Of a stretch of 64,000 nucleotides of DNA, positions 26,028-34,770 are shown in pieces (the first letter of the stretch is position 1; every line of letters starts with the position of its first letter). The stretch is from Naasia sp. (GTDB taxonomy: Bacteria; Actinomycetota; Actinomycetes; Actinomycetales; Microbacteriaceae), in assembly GCF_025465545.1 (NCBI RefSeq), contig NZ_JAODMK010000011.1:1-64000 (forward strand), written 5' to 3'. The notes beneath the pieces are model-generated. The model saw only the letters and a list, made by a program, of their open reading frames with translations, made no database searches and had not been told where the DNA came from. The translations under genes and the position numbers were made by a program.

Positions 26028-27461
26028 CTAGTAGTTCGAGAGGTTGTCGCCGCAGTCGTAGAACGCGGTGGCGAGCGTGTCGATCGCCTGCTTCGCGTCG
26101 TCGCTCACGTCTCCGAGCGCGTAGATCGCGAAGGTGAGCGGGGTGCCGTCGGCGGCGTCGATGATCCCGGCGAGCGTGTAGCCGTCGTCGATCCAGCCCG
26201 TCTTCGCGTGCACCGCGCCATCCGCGCGCGCATTGTCGCCGGCGAAGCGGTCGGAGTAGCCGAGCGAGCCGAACTCCCCCGACACGGGCAGCCCGTCGTA
26301 GAGCACCCGGAGGTCGCCGTCGCCCGCGCGCACCTTGCGGAAGAGCGAGGTGAGGTAGGACGGCGGCACGGCGTTGTTCCCGCTGAGGCCCGAGCCGTCC
26401 GCGATGGTCAGCTGCGATGTGTCGATCCCGTAGGCCTGGAGCCCGCTCGTGATGCCCTCCTGCAGGTCGCCGAAGCTGCTGCCTGCACCCGCCTGGATGG
26501 CGGTCACCCGAGCGAGCGCCTCGGCCAGCGTGTTGTCGGACACGATGAGCGCCTGGCGGATCAGGGTCGACACGGGCTGCGACTCGACGATTCCGAGCAC
26601 CTGGGCCCCCTCCGGCGCCGTGCCGATCTCCACGGCGGATGCGCCCAGCTCCGCGGCGAAGGCGTCGCCGGCGCGGCCGAGGGGATCCTCGCTGCGGGCG
26701 GAGACGTTGGCGTACGGGTCGTCCCGGTCGCCATCCACCATCAGCGCCGTGATCTCCGGCATGTAGCCGTCGAAGAGCTCCTTGCGGTTCCAGCTGGGAT
26801 CCCAGGCATCGCCGGAGAAGTAGGACGCGTCGACGACGACCCTCTCGATGGCCGTGCCCGCCGTGTCCGGGTCGGACTCCCAGGCGTCCCGCACCTGATC
26901 GGCGAGGTCGTCGAGGTGCGGGGCGCCCTCGTATGCGGTGCTGTCCCCCGACGGCGTGCGGGAGAGGGTCGGGTCGCCCCCGCCGACGAGGACGACCGTC
27001 CCGGTGCCGGCTCCGCGGACGACCTTCGTCTCCAGCCGATAGTCGGGGCCCAGCACGGAGAGGGCTGCCGCACCGGTGAGCACCTTGAGGACGCTCGCGG
27101 TTCGGGACGGAGTCTCGCCGCCCCGGTCGAAGAGCACCTCGCCGGTGTCCGCGTTCACGACGCGCCCCTGGAAGTTCGCCAGCCGCCCATCCGTCGCCGC
27201 CCATTCGACCGAGCAGGTGCGCACGGGGGCTGCGGGAGCCGGGTCGTCGGGCACCACCCGAGGAACGGGTGTCGGCGTCGGGGTCGGGGCGGACGCGGTC
27301 GGGGCGGACGCCACCGGGCGCGGCTGCGGCGCCGCCGCTGCGGGCTTTCCCGTCGCCGCCGCACCGAACGCGACCGCGCCTCCCGCGGCGGCGAGGTAGA
27401 CGACGACCGCCCCGGTGATCGCCGCGACGATGCGGCTGCGTCGGGAGAGGCGAGGCGTCAC
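26028..27461 (-). CDS. dacB: D-alanyl-D-alanine carboxypeptidase/endopeptidase (PBP4, class C)
   Basis: 477 residues. N-terminal membrane anchor or uncleaved signal (residues 10-35), a Pro/Ala/Thr linker to about 80, then the S13 peptidase domain. Active-site motifs: S123-V-L-K126, SDNTLAEALARV (SxN) and HAKTGWIDDG (KTG). It trims peptidoglycan stem peptides or cross-links outside the membrane. The GTG start at 27461 has TAGACT six bases upstream and no ribosome site, so it is likely leaderless. Ends in a Cys-containing C-terminus (YDCGDNLSNY). Confidence 0.92.
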   Translation of the reverse strand: MTPRLSRRSRIVAAITGAVVVYLAAAGGAVAFGAAATGKPAAAAPQPRPVASAPTASAPTPTPTPVPRVVPDDPAPAAPVRTCSVEWAATDGRLANFQGRVVNADTGEVLFDRGGETPSRTASVLKVLTGAAALSVLGPDYRLETKVVRGAGTGTVVLVGGGDPTLSRTPSGDSTAYEGAPHLDDLADQVRDAWESDPDTAGTAIERVVVDASYFSGDAWDPSWNRKELFDGYMPEITALMVDGDRDDPYANVSARSEDPLGRAGDAFAAELGASAVEIGTAPEGAQVLGIVESQPVSTLIRQALIVSDNTLAEALARVTAIQAGAGSSFGDLQEGITSGLQAYGIDTSQLTIADGSGLSGNNAVPPSYLTSLFRKVRAGDGDLRVLYDGLPVSGEFGSLGYSDRFAGDNARADGAVHAKTGWIDDGYTLAGIIDAADGTPLTFAIYALGDVSDDAKQAIDTLATAFYDCGDNLSNY

Positions 27462-27467
27462 CCGAGC

Positions 27468-27473
27468 AGTCTA
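27468..27473 (-). promoter_or_regulatory. -10 box of dacB, leaderless GTG start
   Basis: TAGACT, then GCTCGG, then GTG. It lies three bases past the stop end of the upstream oxidoreductase gene, so dacB has its own promoter. Confidence 0.5.
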
Positions 27474-28463
27474 GGCAGGCGCCTCACCCGGATAGCGGAG
27501 GCCGATCTGGCTGCGGATGTCGTCGAGGACATCCATGATGGCGACGCTCTCGGCCGGGGACAGTCGCGGGCTGGCGATCTCACCCGCCCGGATCAGCCGC
27601 TCGGCCTCCAGCGCTTCGTACTGCATCCCGCGGCCCTCGATCGACGACTCGTACCGCTCCACCATGCCGCCGGTGTTGTCGTAGACGGTGAACGAGGTGG
27701 GCGAGTACCAGACCGAGTCGATGTCGACCCGGCCGAGAGTGCCGATCACGCTCGCGGTGTTCGGGCCCTTCGTGTCGAGGGCCGTGTGCAGCAGCGACTG
27801 CCTGCCGCCCTCGTGCTCCAGCAGGATGGCGGTCTGACGGTCCACCCCGGTGGCCGTGAAGCTCGCCATCGCCGAGACGCGGGTCGGCGCGCCGAGCATG
27901 TCGACGGCGAACGAGACCGGGTAGATGCCGAGGTCGAGGAGGGCTCCGCCGCCGAGATCGGGGTTGTTGATGCGGTGCTTCGGATCCTTGGGCAGGTCCT
28001 GGTTGTGGTCGGCGATCACGGTGCGCACGTCGCCGAGCGTGCCGTCGTCCAGGATCTCGTGCAGGCGGATCATGTGCGGCAGGAAGCGCGGCCACATGGC
28101 CTCGAGCACGAGCAGGTTCTTCTCGGCGGCGAGGCTCGTGACCTTCCGCGCCTCGTCAGCGTTCACGGTGAAGGGCTTCTCTATCAGCACGTGCTTGCCT
28201 GCCTCGAGGGCGAGCAGGGCCGCCTCGGCGTGGCCGGGATGCGGCGTGGCGATGTACACGATGTCGACGTCGGGGTCCTGGACGAGCGCCTCGTAGCTGG
28301 GGTGCCGGTGCGGGACGCCGAACTCCTGGCCGAACGCGTCCGCGGACTCCTGAGAGCGGCTGCCGACGGCGACCGCGGTGAGCCCTGCGACCGCGAGGTC
28401 CCGCGTGAAGGCCTTGGCGATCCCTCCGGTGGCGAGGATCCCCCAGCCGATCTGCTCAGACAT
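27471..28463 (-). CDS. Gfo/Idh/MocA family oxidoreductase
   Basis: 330 residues. Rossmann start GWGILATGGIAKAFTRDLAVAG, the GSRSQESADAFG loop and the family EKP motif in HVLIEKPFTVNADEA. Then a C-terminal alpha/beta substrate domain with GGGALLDLGIYPVSFA. NAD(P)-dependent dehydrogenase of sugars, inositol or their derivatives. GAAGGG lies upstream of the ATG. An inverted pair TTGAC...GTCAA lies at about 28478-28498 in its leader and may be an operator. Substrate unknown. Confidence 0.9.
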   Translation of the reverse strand: MSEQIGWGILATGGIAKAFTRDLAVAGLTAVAVGSRSQESADAFGQEFGVPHRHPSYEALVQDPDVDIVYIATPHPGHAEAALLALEAGKHVLIEKPFTVNADEARKVTSLAAEKNLLVLEAMWPRFLPHMIRLHEILDDGTLGDVRTVIADHNQDLPKDPKHRINNPDLGGGALLDLGIYPVSFAVDMLGAPTRVSAMASFTATGVDRQTAILLEHEGGRQSLLHTALDTKGPNTASVIGTLGRVDIDSVWYSPTSFTVYDNTGGMVERYESSIEGRGMQYEALEAERLIRAGEIASPRLSPAESVAIMDVLDDIRSQIGLRYPGEAPA

Positions 28464-28550
28464 GTAGGCCCTTCGGCTCCGTTGACGCGTGGCGGGTCAA
28501 TGCTAGCGACGGGCTGACCTGCCGGCTGAGTAGCAGCGTCGGCCGTGGTT

Positions 28551-28567
28551 CCTCCTCGGGGAGGAGG
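28551..28567 (-). terminator. Hairpin downstream of the CAP-like gene
   Basis: CCTCCTC-GGG-GAGGAGG, a perfect 7-bp stem with a three-base loop, starts two bases past the stop codon of the secreted CAP-like gene. Probable terminator between it and the oxidoreductase gene. Confidence 0.5.
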
Positions 28568-28569
28568 GG

Positions 28570-29235
28570 TCAGCAGTCCGTCCAGCGGGCGGAGGCCCGG
28601 GTGAAGGCGAGCGGCTCGTCCGGCAGACCGCCGTGCACCATCGCGAACGCGATGCACACGTCGTCGAGGGACACTGTCTCCGCCGGCCGGTACAGCGATG
28701 CCCGGTGGTGCGGCGACTCCCACCACTTCTGAGCGACGGTGGCGCCGGTGTTGCCTGCGCCGCCGGCGAGGTTGCCGTCGCAGCCGGTGCTCGGCAGGCC
28801 GTCGCTGCGGACAGCGCCGTCGTGGCCCCAGGCGCTGCCCGGGTCCTCGCTCGGGTCCTCCGCCATCCATCGCAGGCGCTCCTGCAGGCAGGAGTCGAAG
28901 ACGAAGTTGGCGGCGGGGATCGGCTCGAGGCAGTGCGTGGCTCGGATCTCGTTGAACCGGGCGGCGAAGCCGGCCAGGTCGGCGGACGTCGTGCCACGGA
29001 CGTTCCCGTCGTCCCAGACAGAAGCGGGCGCCTCTGCGACAGAGGCGTCGGGGACGAGGCCGGAGCAGTGCGAGTCGAGGACCTCCGCATCGATCACGGA
29101 GGCCTGCTGCCGGGAGGCGGAGGAGTCGTCGACGCCGGCGAGGAAGGCGATGCGATCGGCTGCGACCGGCACGAGGAGCGTCAGCGCAGCGGTCAGGGCC
29201 GCCGCCGCCATCGCAGATCGGGCCAGGTTCAGCAT
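28570..29235 (-). CDS. Secreted CAP/SCP-domain-like protein
   Basis: 221 residues. Signal-like N-terminus (residues 5-33). The later half has the CAP/PR-1 layout: FNEIRATHCLEPI, a two-cysteine helix DSCLQERLRWMAED, GHDGAV, then GNTGATVAQKWWESPHHRASLY. His in WGHDG and in SPHHR are the expected cavity residues. There are several cysteines, probably disulfide-bonded. Bacterial CAP proteins have unknown biochemistry. ATG at 29235 with GGGGA upstream. The 188 bases before it hold no gene but carry TGTCCCCCAA twice (29244-29253 and 29310-29319). Confidence 0.8.
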   Translation of the reverse strand: MLNLARSAMAAAALTAALTLLVPVAADRIAFLAGVDDSSASRQQASVIDAEVLDSHCSGLVPDASVAEAPASVWDDGNVRGTTSADLAGFAARFNEIRATHCLEPIPAANFVFDSCLQERLRWMAEDPSEDPGSAWGHDGAVRSDGLPSTGCDGNLAGGAGNTGATVAQKWWESPHHRASLYRPAETVSLDDVCIAFAMVHGGLPDEPLAFTRASARWTDC

Positions 29236-29423
29236 GCGGTCGTTGTCCCCCAACAACTCGGGCACCCATCTACCCAATGGCGCCGTGTGCGGTCGCTTCC
29301 CCCGCAACCTGTCCCCCAAGTTATGCCGAGTCGAAGTGTCGGCACAAGCGCCCGAGACCCTTTCAGCCGTGTTCTGGGGGCGTGCGCTGGCCCTCCCGGC
29401 TCGGCTGGCGCCATTTCAGCGGG

Positions 29424-30038
29424 TCAGGAGGGGACCGGGTAGTTCGCCGCCGAGAGGAGGGCGGCCAAGTGCACGGCATTGGCGGCCGCCGTCTTCGTGG
29501 CGGAGAGCACCTGCTCGGGCGTCTCGTCGAGATCCTTGTAGTCAACGGACCCCATGGCCTGGCCGTTCCAGTACGTCACGCCCTGGGCCGGGATCGTGAA
29601 GCCGACGTCGTTGAGCGCCTGGAAGAGTTCGGCGCTGATCTGGTGGGCGCCGTCCTCGTTGCCCACGACGGCCGCCACCGCGACCTTCCCGAACATCGAC
29701 GGTCGCCCCTCGTCATCCTGCTCGGACAGCTCGGCGTCCAGCCTCTCGAGCACCCGCTGGGCGACGCTCGACAGGTGCCCCATCCAGGTCGGCGTCGCGA
29801 GGACCAGGATGTCCGCCGCGAGCACGCGCTCACGGATGCTCGGCCACTGATCGCCGTCGCCCATGTCTGCCGCGACGCCCGGCTTGACGTCGTAGTCGAC
29901 GACGCGGATGAGGGACCCTGGTGCTCCGGCGGCCTGCAGCTGGTCGAGCACCTGCCGCGCCAGCAGCTCGGTGCTCGACTCCGCTGGCGAGGGACTGAGC
30001 GTGCAGACGAGGGCGAGGGCTGTCAGTGGTGTGGCCAT
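29424..30038 (-). CDS. Flavodoxin-like NAD(P)H-dependent oxidoreductase family protein
   Basis: 204 residues. Flavodoxin fold: SPSPAESSTELLARQVLDQL in the phosphate-loop position, ADILVLATPTWMGHLSS as the flavin-contact loop, and AVAAVVGNEDGAH as the third strand. Probably an FMN-binding reductase of the WrbA/NADPH-FMN-reductase group. The ATG at 30038 has GGAAGGAAG upstream; a longer frame from 30077 lacks one. Neighbours give no clear pathway. Confidence 0.8.
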   Translation of the reverse strand: MATPLTALALVCTLSPSPAESSTELLARQVLDQLQAAGAPGSLIRVVDYDVKPGVAADMGDGDQWPSIRERVLAADILVLATPTWMGHLSSVAQRVLERLDAELSEQDDEGRPSMFGKVAVAAVVGNEDGAHQISAELFQALNDVGFTIPAQGVTYWNGQAMGSVDYKDLDETPEQVLSATKTAAANAVHLAALLSAANYPVPS

Positions 30039-30148
30039 GGGCTTCCTTCCGAGGATGCGGGAGCCGTCCACCCGCATCCCCGAAGCCTTCCGCTCCTCCG
30101 CCGTGCGTTGGCTGTGCGCCTCCGGGCCTGCCGACGACCGGCTTCAGG

Positions 30149-31240
30149 TCAGACCGGCTGGAGGAGCCTCCGAGGGGGCCGACGAGCCGGCGCGCGTCCG
30201 CGGATCTCCTGCACGGGCCGGAACGGCGCCCGAGGGTCGCCCGTCCAGACGCAGAGGGTGGAGTGGCTCGTGTGCAGAGCTCCCGCTTGCGAGGATCGGG
30301 AGAGGTAGAACAGGCCGTTCCCGAGGGCCTCGAGACCCACGTCGGCGCTCTGGTACCAGCCCCGGACTCCGGTCGCCGGGTCGACGAGCCCGTCGTCGGC
30401 GAGCGCGAGAAGGAGGCCCCGTTCCCCGCCGAGGCCGCTCAGCCGAGTTCTGCGGGGGCGGCTCTTGGCGTCGACCGCGAACAGGGTGAAGTTGGGGAAC
30501 CGCGCCTTGGCGCCGGCGTAGACGCCGAGGAACCAGCGTCGGAGGCAGGAGTCGTACTCGAGGTTCTGGACTCCGAAACGGGTGTTGCCGGTGAAGAGGA
30601 AGTACTTGCCCGTCACCTGGGGTGGGCCGCTCCGATCTGGGGCCTGGGTGAGGGGCCGCTGATACCGGGCCCAGTTCCGGATGTCGTACTGCAGGAGCAC
30701 CTGGTGGTCGTTGTCGCTGCGTTGCACGCCCGAGTGAACGCCGTAGGCGACGGTGAGGAGCTGGGGACCGGTCGTCTGTCCGAATCGTGGCCCGAAGGTG
30801 ATCCCGTCGATGCCACTGCAGCCGTAGCGTGAGGCGGGGAGCTCGATCCCGCCCCGGGCCCGCTCCCCGCCGCCGGTGTAGTCGCGAGCGACCTCCGCCA
30901 GGTGCACTGTGGTGAGCACCGTTGCGTCCTCGGCCCGCATCCCGACGCCGATGATGGCGTCGACCTCGACGACAGCCACGGAGAAGGCACCCGCCGCCTT
31001 GTCCTCCAGCGACGCATAGAGTCGCCGGTTCTCGGGGTTGAAGGTCACATCCCCCATGTGCCCCGGAATCCCGGTCACCGTTCCCAGAAGCGCTCCGGAC
31101 AGGTCGGTCTTCACGAGGACCGTCGTGAAGGAGTAGTAGACGCGGCCCCGCTCGCGATCCACTGCGATCCCCTGCACGTGACCGGTCTGCCACAACCCCG
31201 AGTTCAGGGCGGGCGGATAGCCGAGCAGAGTCGCATCCAT
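30149..31240 (-). CDS. Uncharacterised protein, probable beta-propeller-like fold
   Basis: 363 residues; no family recognised. No signal peptide is visible at the chosen ATG. The product is rich in short strands: GIAVDRERGRVYYSFTTVLVKTDLSGALLGTV, GDVTFNPENRRLYASLE, GIDGITFGPRF and VLLQYDIRNW, the pattern of repeated blades in propeller proteins. There are three Cys. The tail is basic (ARRPPRRLLQPV). Good GC-rich third positions over the whole frame support real coding. A TAGTCG box lies six bases before the ATG. Confidence 0.7.
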   Translation of the reverse strand: MDATLLGYPPALNSGLWQTGHVQGIAVDRERGRVYYSFTTVLVKTDLSGALLGTVTGIPGHMGDVTFNPENRRLYASLEDKAAGAFSVAVVEVDAIIGVGMRAEDATVLTTVHLAEVARDYTGGGERARGGIELPASRYGCSGIDGITFGPRFGQTTGPQLLTVAYGVHSGVQRSDNDHQVLLQYDIRNWARYQRPLTQAPDRSGPPQVTGKYFLFTGNTRFGVQNLEYDSCLRRWFLGVYAGAKARFPNFTLFAVDAKSRPRRTRLSGLGGERGLLLALADDGLVDPATGVRGWYQSADVGLEALGNGLFYLSRSSQAGALHTSHSTLCVWTGDPRAPFRPVQEIRGRAPARRPPRRLLQPV

Positions 31241-31428
31241 GTCTGCCGACTACACCGGCCGCAGATGAACCCCCGGGCTCCGGCGGGTTGCGCCCGTCGG
31301 AACAGCAGAGGGCGGGACGAGGTGGATCCCACCAGACGGGTCCCCGCGCGCATTGCACAGTTCCCGTCGGAAATCAGCACGAGCCGGCCCGGGTATGCGC
31401 GTCCGGCCCGGTGGGGTAAGACGGAGGT

Positions 31429-32358
31429 ATGAAGAACCTGACGTTCCCCGGCACCGGTCTCTCCCCGTCCAACATCATCCTCGGGCTCATGCGCATCCAG
31501 GACCTCAGCGACGAGGAGATCAGGACGCTGATCGGCACCGCCCGCGACGTCGGCATCAACTTCTTCGACCATGCCGACATCTACGGCTCCACGACGCACG
31601 GCTGCGAGACGCGCTTCGGCGAGGCGATCACGCTCAGCCCGAGCGAGCGGGAGCAGGTGATCGTGCAGAGCAAGGTGGGCATCGGGAAGGGCTACTTCGA
31701 CTTCTCCCGCGAGCACATCCTCACGTCCGTGGACGAGTCGCTCGCCGCACTCAACCTGGACTACCTCGACATCCTCCTGCTGCACCGCCCCGACACCCTG
31801 ATGGAGCCCGACGAGGTGGCCACGGCGTTCGACGAGCTCCAGGCGGCCGGCAAGGTGCGCCACTTCGGGGTCTCGAACCAGACTCCGGGACAGATGGAGC
31901 TGCTGCGGCGTTCGCTGGCCCAGCCCATCCTCGTGAACCAGGTGCAGCTGAGCATCACCCACGCATCGCTGCTCAGCCAAGGCGTCGCCGTCAACATGGC
32001 CGGGCTCGACCAGTCGATCGATCGCGACCTGGGCATCCTCGACTACTGCCGCCTCAACGACATCACACTGCAGGCCTGGTCGCCGTTCCAGAAGGGCTTC
32101 TTCGACGGCGTCTTCGTGGGCGACCGCAAGGCCTACCCGGAGCTCAACGACCGCCTCGACGAGCTCGCCACCAAGTACGACGTGACGCCAACGGGGATCG
32201 CGGTGGCCTGGATCACCCGGCACCCCGCGAACATCCAGGTCGTGCTCGGCACCACCAAGCCCGAACGGGTGCGCGACTCCGCTGCCGGCTCGGAGATCCC
32301 GCTGACCCGCGAGGAGTGGTACGGCCTGTTCCGGGCGGCGGGGCACATCCTGCCCTGA
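31429..32358 (+). CDS. Aldo/keto reductase
   Basis: 309 residues, YdhF-like. Catalytic Asp/Tyr in FFDHADIYGSTTHGCETRFGEAI, Lys in QSKVGIG and His in LLLHRPDTLMEPDEV. NADPH site in the C-terminal TPTGIAVAWITRHPANIQVVLGTTKPER. Reduces carbonyl compounds with NADPH. ACGGAGG gives a good ribosome site one base before the start region. It converges on the metallo-beta-lactamase-like gene with a 23-base gap. Confidence 0.92.
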   Translation: MKNLTFPGTGLSPSNIILGLMRIQDLSDEEIRTLIGTARDVGINFFDHADIYGSTTHGCETRFGEAITLSPSEREQVIVQSKVGIGKGYFDFSREHILTSVDESLAALNLDYLDILLLHRPDTLMEPDEVATAFDELQAAGKVRHFGVSNQTPGQMELLRRSLAQPILVNQVQLSITHASLLSQGVAVNMAGLDQSIDRDLGILDYCRLNDITLQAWSPFQKGFFDGVFVGDRKAYPELNDRLDELATKYDVTPTGIAVAWITRHPANIQVVLGTTKPERVRDSAAGSEIPLTREEWYGLFRAAGHILP

Positions 32359-32381
32359 GCTCCGGCTCGGTCGGGGTCGGG

Positions 32382-33242
32382 TCAGCCGTCCTGGTCGGGA
32401 TCCGTCGCGGACCCGGTGAGCCAGCAGCGGTAGAGCTCCGCACTGTCCCGCACGACGCCGCGCGCTCCGGACCGCACCAGGCGGTCCGTCCACCCGCCAT
32501 AGATGCGGTCGTACTGCACGCCGTCGAGCGAGGCGAGCAGCCGGGCGAGGTGACGCGCGGGCATGGGCAGCAGCATCGGGTAGCTGCGCATGAAGGACAC
32601 CCGACGGCTGCCCGGCAGCACCATCATCGTGTCGCTCACGAGCAGGGCGCCCCTGCCCTCGGCGGCTGCCGCGAGATGGAGCACGGCGCTGCCGGCGAAG
32701 TGCCCGCCGGTGCGGATCAGCGTCACGCCCGGCGCGACCTCGAGCCGGTCGTCCCACCAGTCCACCGCATCCCACGACCGCAGCACCCATTCGGCGTCCC
32801 GGCGCGGGATCCAGAGCGGCGCACCCCGGCCGTCGCTCCGCCGGAACCGGTCGCTCCACTCCCCCTGCACCCCGCAGAGGTGGGGGTGGCTCTGCGCGAC
32901 ACCCAGCAGCCCGCCGTTCGCTCGCACGAACTCGACGGCGGCCTCGTCGAGGAACCCCGGCGGATCCCAGAGCACGCCGCCCCTCGGGGTGTGGACGAGC
33001 AGGCCGCGGTGTCCGATCCCGAGTGACGGGGTCACGGCGAGTTCGAACAGGCCGGGCTCGAGCTCGGTCCAGGACGTGCGGTGCCCCTCAGCGGCGAGCT
33101 CCTCGAGACTCGTCCACTCCTGGCCGGTCTCGGGCACGTACTGCCGCTCCTCGGCGCAGATGCGGCACTTCCCCGGCGGCTCGGCGGAGGCGGGGTACTG
33201 GTTGGCGCAGGTCCGGCAGATCCAGGACACCTCGGCGGTCAT
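32382..33242 (-). CDS. Metallo-beta-lactamase fold protein with N-terminal zinc ribbon
   Basis: 286 residues. N-terminal zinc ribbon C9-x2-C12 ... C26-x2-C29 (ICRTCAN, KCRICAEE). Then an MBL-like domain: GLLVHTPRGGVLWDPPG, the metal loop reduced to SHPHL where HxHxDH is usual, GGHFAGS and SDTMMV. The last usual His is replaced (IYGGW). It may bind a single metal or none, so hydrolase activity is uncertain. ATG at 33242 chosen for GGAGG eight bases upstream. Confidence 0.75.
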   Translation of the reverse strand: MTAEVSWICRTCANQYPASAEPPGKCRICAEERQYVPETGQEWTSLEELAAEGHRTSWTELEPGLFELAVTPSLGIGHRGLLVHTPRGGVLWDPPGFLDEAAVEFVRANGGLLGVAQSHPHLCGVQGEWSDRFRRSDGRGAPLWIPRRDAEWVLRSWDAVDWWDDRLEVAPGVTLIRTGGHFAGSAVLHLAAAAEGRGALLVSDTMMVLPGSRRVSFMRSYPMLLPMPARHLARLLASLDGVQYDRIYGGWTDRLVRSGARGVVRDSAELYRCWLTGSATDPDQDG

Positions 33243-33595
33243 CGCGTCGCACCTCCGTCTGCTCTCGCCCATCCTGCCTCCCCGCTCTCGGCACCGAAAG
33301 GGCGGCGCAGCAGGTGCATGTCCGTCGACGACGACCGGGACCGGTGCTCCTCATCGTGCGCCAGTGCGCCCCGCCACCAATTGCTTCCAGGTCTCCTCCA
33401 GCGGCTTCAGCACCGTGATCCTCGAAGAACTCCACCCACGACGCCGCCACGTGACCGAGCGGATCCCAGTCGTGCACCAGACAGGGCAGGTGCGAGCGCC
33501 GGGCCCGGCGCCCCCATTTCGCGATTCTTGGGCACGCTTCCCGCACGTCGGGTTCCTGCTCGGTTACGCCTGCCGCTGCCAGCGCGACCGAGGGG
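33243..33595. other. 352-base gap with one probable gene remnant
   Basis: No intact gene is supported. GC-rich third positions appear in two successive minus-strand frames (see the remnant at 33351-33535), and nothing else is visible in the rest. Confidence 0.5.
33351..33535 (-). pseudogene. Frameshifted remnant of an unrecognised gene
   Basis: One minus-strand frame reads HLPCLVHDWDPLGHVAASWV then EFFEDHG with GC-ending codons. Directly after, the GC-ending pattern moves to another frame reading VLKPLEETWKQLVAGRTGAR and a stop at 33351. A single indel near 33415 would join them. No start is seen. Family not recognised. Confidence 0.35.
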
Positions 33596-33937
33596 TCAGG
33601 GACGCTCGGGCACCTTGAGGAACAGGCCCACGGCGAGCAGCGCTCCGGCCGCGAGGATGTGTGCGGCCGACCACAGGGGTCCGGCGAACTCGAACGGGGC
33701 CACCGGGTTCCAGAGGACAACGATCGCCCCGAGCACCGGAAGCCACCACCACGCCCGGCCCTGGACCGCGAACACCGCGATGATGCAGGCCAGGATGCTG
33801 AGGAGGAGTCGCACGGCGAAGTAGAGGTCGGACCCGATCAGGAAGATCCCGATCACGGCGGCGATAGCGGAGAGCAGTCCGGGCAGCAGAGCCGGGCGGA
33901 GCATCTCCGGCTGCGGGGTTTCGCGGGCCCGGCTCAC
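33596..33937 (-). CDS. Small four-helix membrane protein (DUF6804-like)
   Basis: 113 residues, almost all hydrophobic: helices at about 15-35, 37-57, 63-80 and 86-106. Contains GSDLYFAVRLLLSILACIIAVFAVQGRAWWWLPVL and LWNPVAPFEF, which resemble the small actinobacterial DUF6804 proteins. GTG start at 33937. Function unknown. It lies 55 bases upstream of the DUF151 stop on the same strand, so the two are likely neighbours in one transcript direction. Confidence 0.75.
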   Translation of the reverse strand: MSRARETPQPEMLRPALLPGLLSAIAAVIGIFLIGSDLYFAVRLLLSILACIIAVFAVQGRAWWWLPVLGAIVVLWNPVAPFEFAGPLWSAAHILAAGALLAVGLFLKVPERP

Positions 33938-33992
33938 CGTCGGACTCTACCGCTCGGTGCCGCACTCGTCGCCCCCGGCGTCGCCGTCGGTG

Positions 33993-34490
33993 TCAGCTGC
34001 GGAAGTCCTCGGGGTCGGCCTCGTCCAGGAACTGCCGGAACTCGGCGACCTCGGCCTCCTCGTCAGGGGCGTCCTCGGTGACCTCGTCCGGGATGCCCGC
34101 CGCCGCCAGCACCTCGTCCGCGACCCAGATCGGCGCATCGACGCGCGAGGCGAGGGCGACCGCATCGGAGGGGCGGGCGTCGAGGGTGTGCCGACCGGTG
34201 GGAGTGAGCAGCGTGATCTCCGCGTAGAAGGTGCTGTCCTCCACCCGGGTGACCTCGACCCGGGTGACGGCAGCTCCGGAGATCTCGAGCAGGCTCTTCA
34301 TCAGATCGTGCGAGAGCGGGCGGGCGGCCTGGGCGCCCTCCACCGCGAGCAGGATCGAGCTCGCCTCCTGGCCGCCGATCCAGATCGGCAGAACCGTGCC
34401 GCTGCCCGGCTCGTCGCCGATCGGCTTCAGCAGGATGACGTGCTGGCCGACGGGATCTCGGGCTACTCCGGCGACGCGGACCTGAACCAT
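33993..34490 (-). CDS. Bifunctional nuclease family protein (DUF151)
   Basis: 165 residues. Core of the BFN/DUF151 family: PVVxL-like start VILLKPIGDEPGSGTVLPIWIGGQEASSI, then HTLDARPSDAVALASRVDAPIWVADEVL with the conserved DARPSDA. Followed by an acidic tail. Plant and thermophile members cut DNA and RNA; activity here is inferred. The ATG at 34490 has GGGAG upstream. The 280 bases between it and the divergent secreted protein gene hold only promoters. Confidence 0.88.
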   Translation of the reverse strand: MVQVRVAGVARDPVGQHVILLKPIGDEPGSGTVLPIWIGGQEASSILLAVEGAQAARPLSHDLMKSLLEISGAAVTRVEVTRVEDSTFYAEITLLTPTGRHTLDARPSDAVALASRVDAPIWVADEVLAAAGIPDEVTEDAPDEEAEVAEFRQFLDEADPEDFRS

Positions 34491-34770
34491 GACGACTCCC
34501 TGAAAGGGCGGCGGGACTGCCATCGTAGGCCAGCAGCATGCGCAGAGGGCGGGAGAGCCGCATCCCACCGGCCAAACCGCATCGGCACGCGGTCGCGCCG
34601 TGGCCGCACCGTTGCGGTCGTGCGAGCACGCGCGAGCACAGGCGGTTCGCCGCTTCATCGTCCCGATCTCGCATCGAGCCGATATGCCCTCCAGTGCGTA
34701 CGCATAGCCTTCCGGCACATCCTCGGGTCGACCCCTCCGCCAGGAGAGGGAGACAGAAGGGACATCACAG

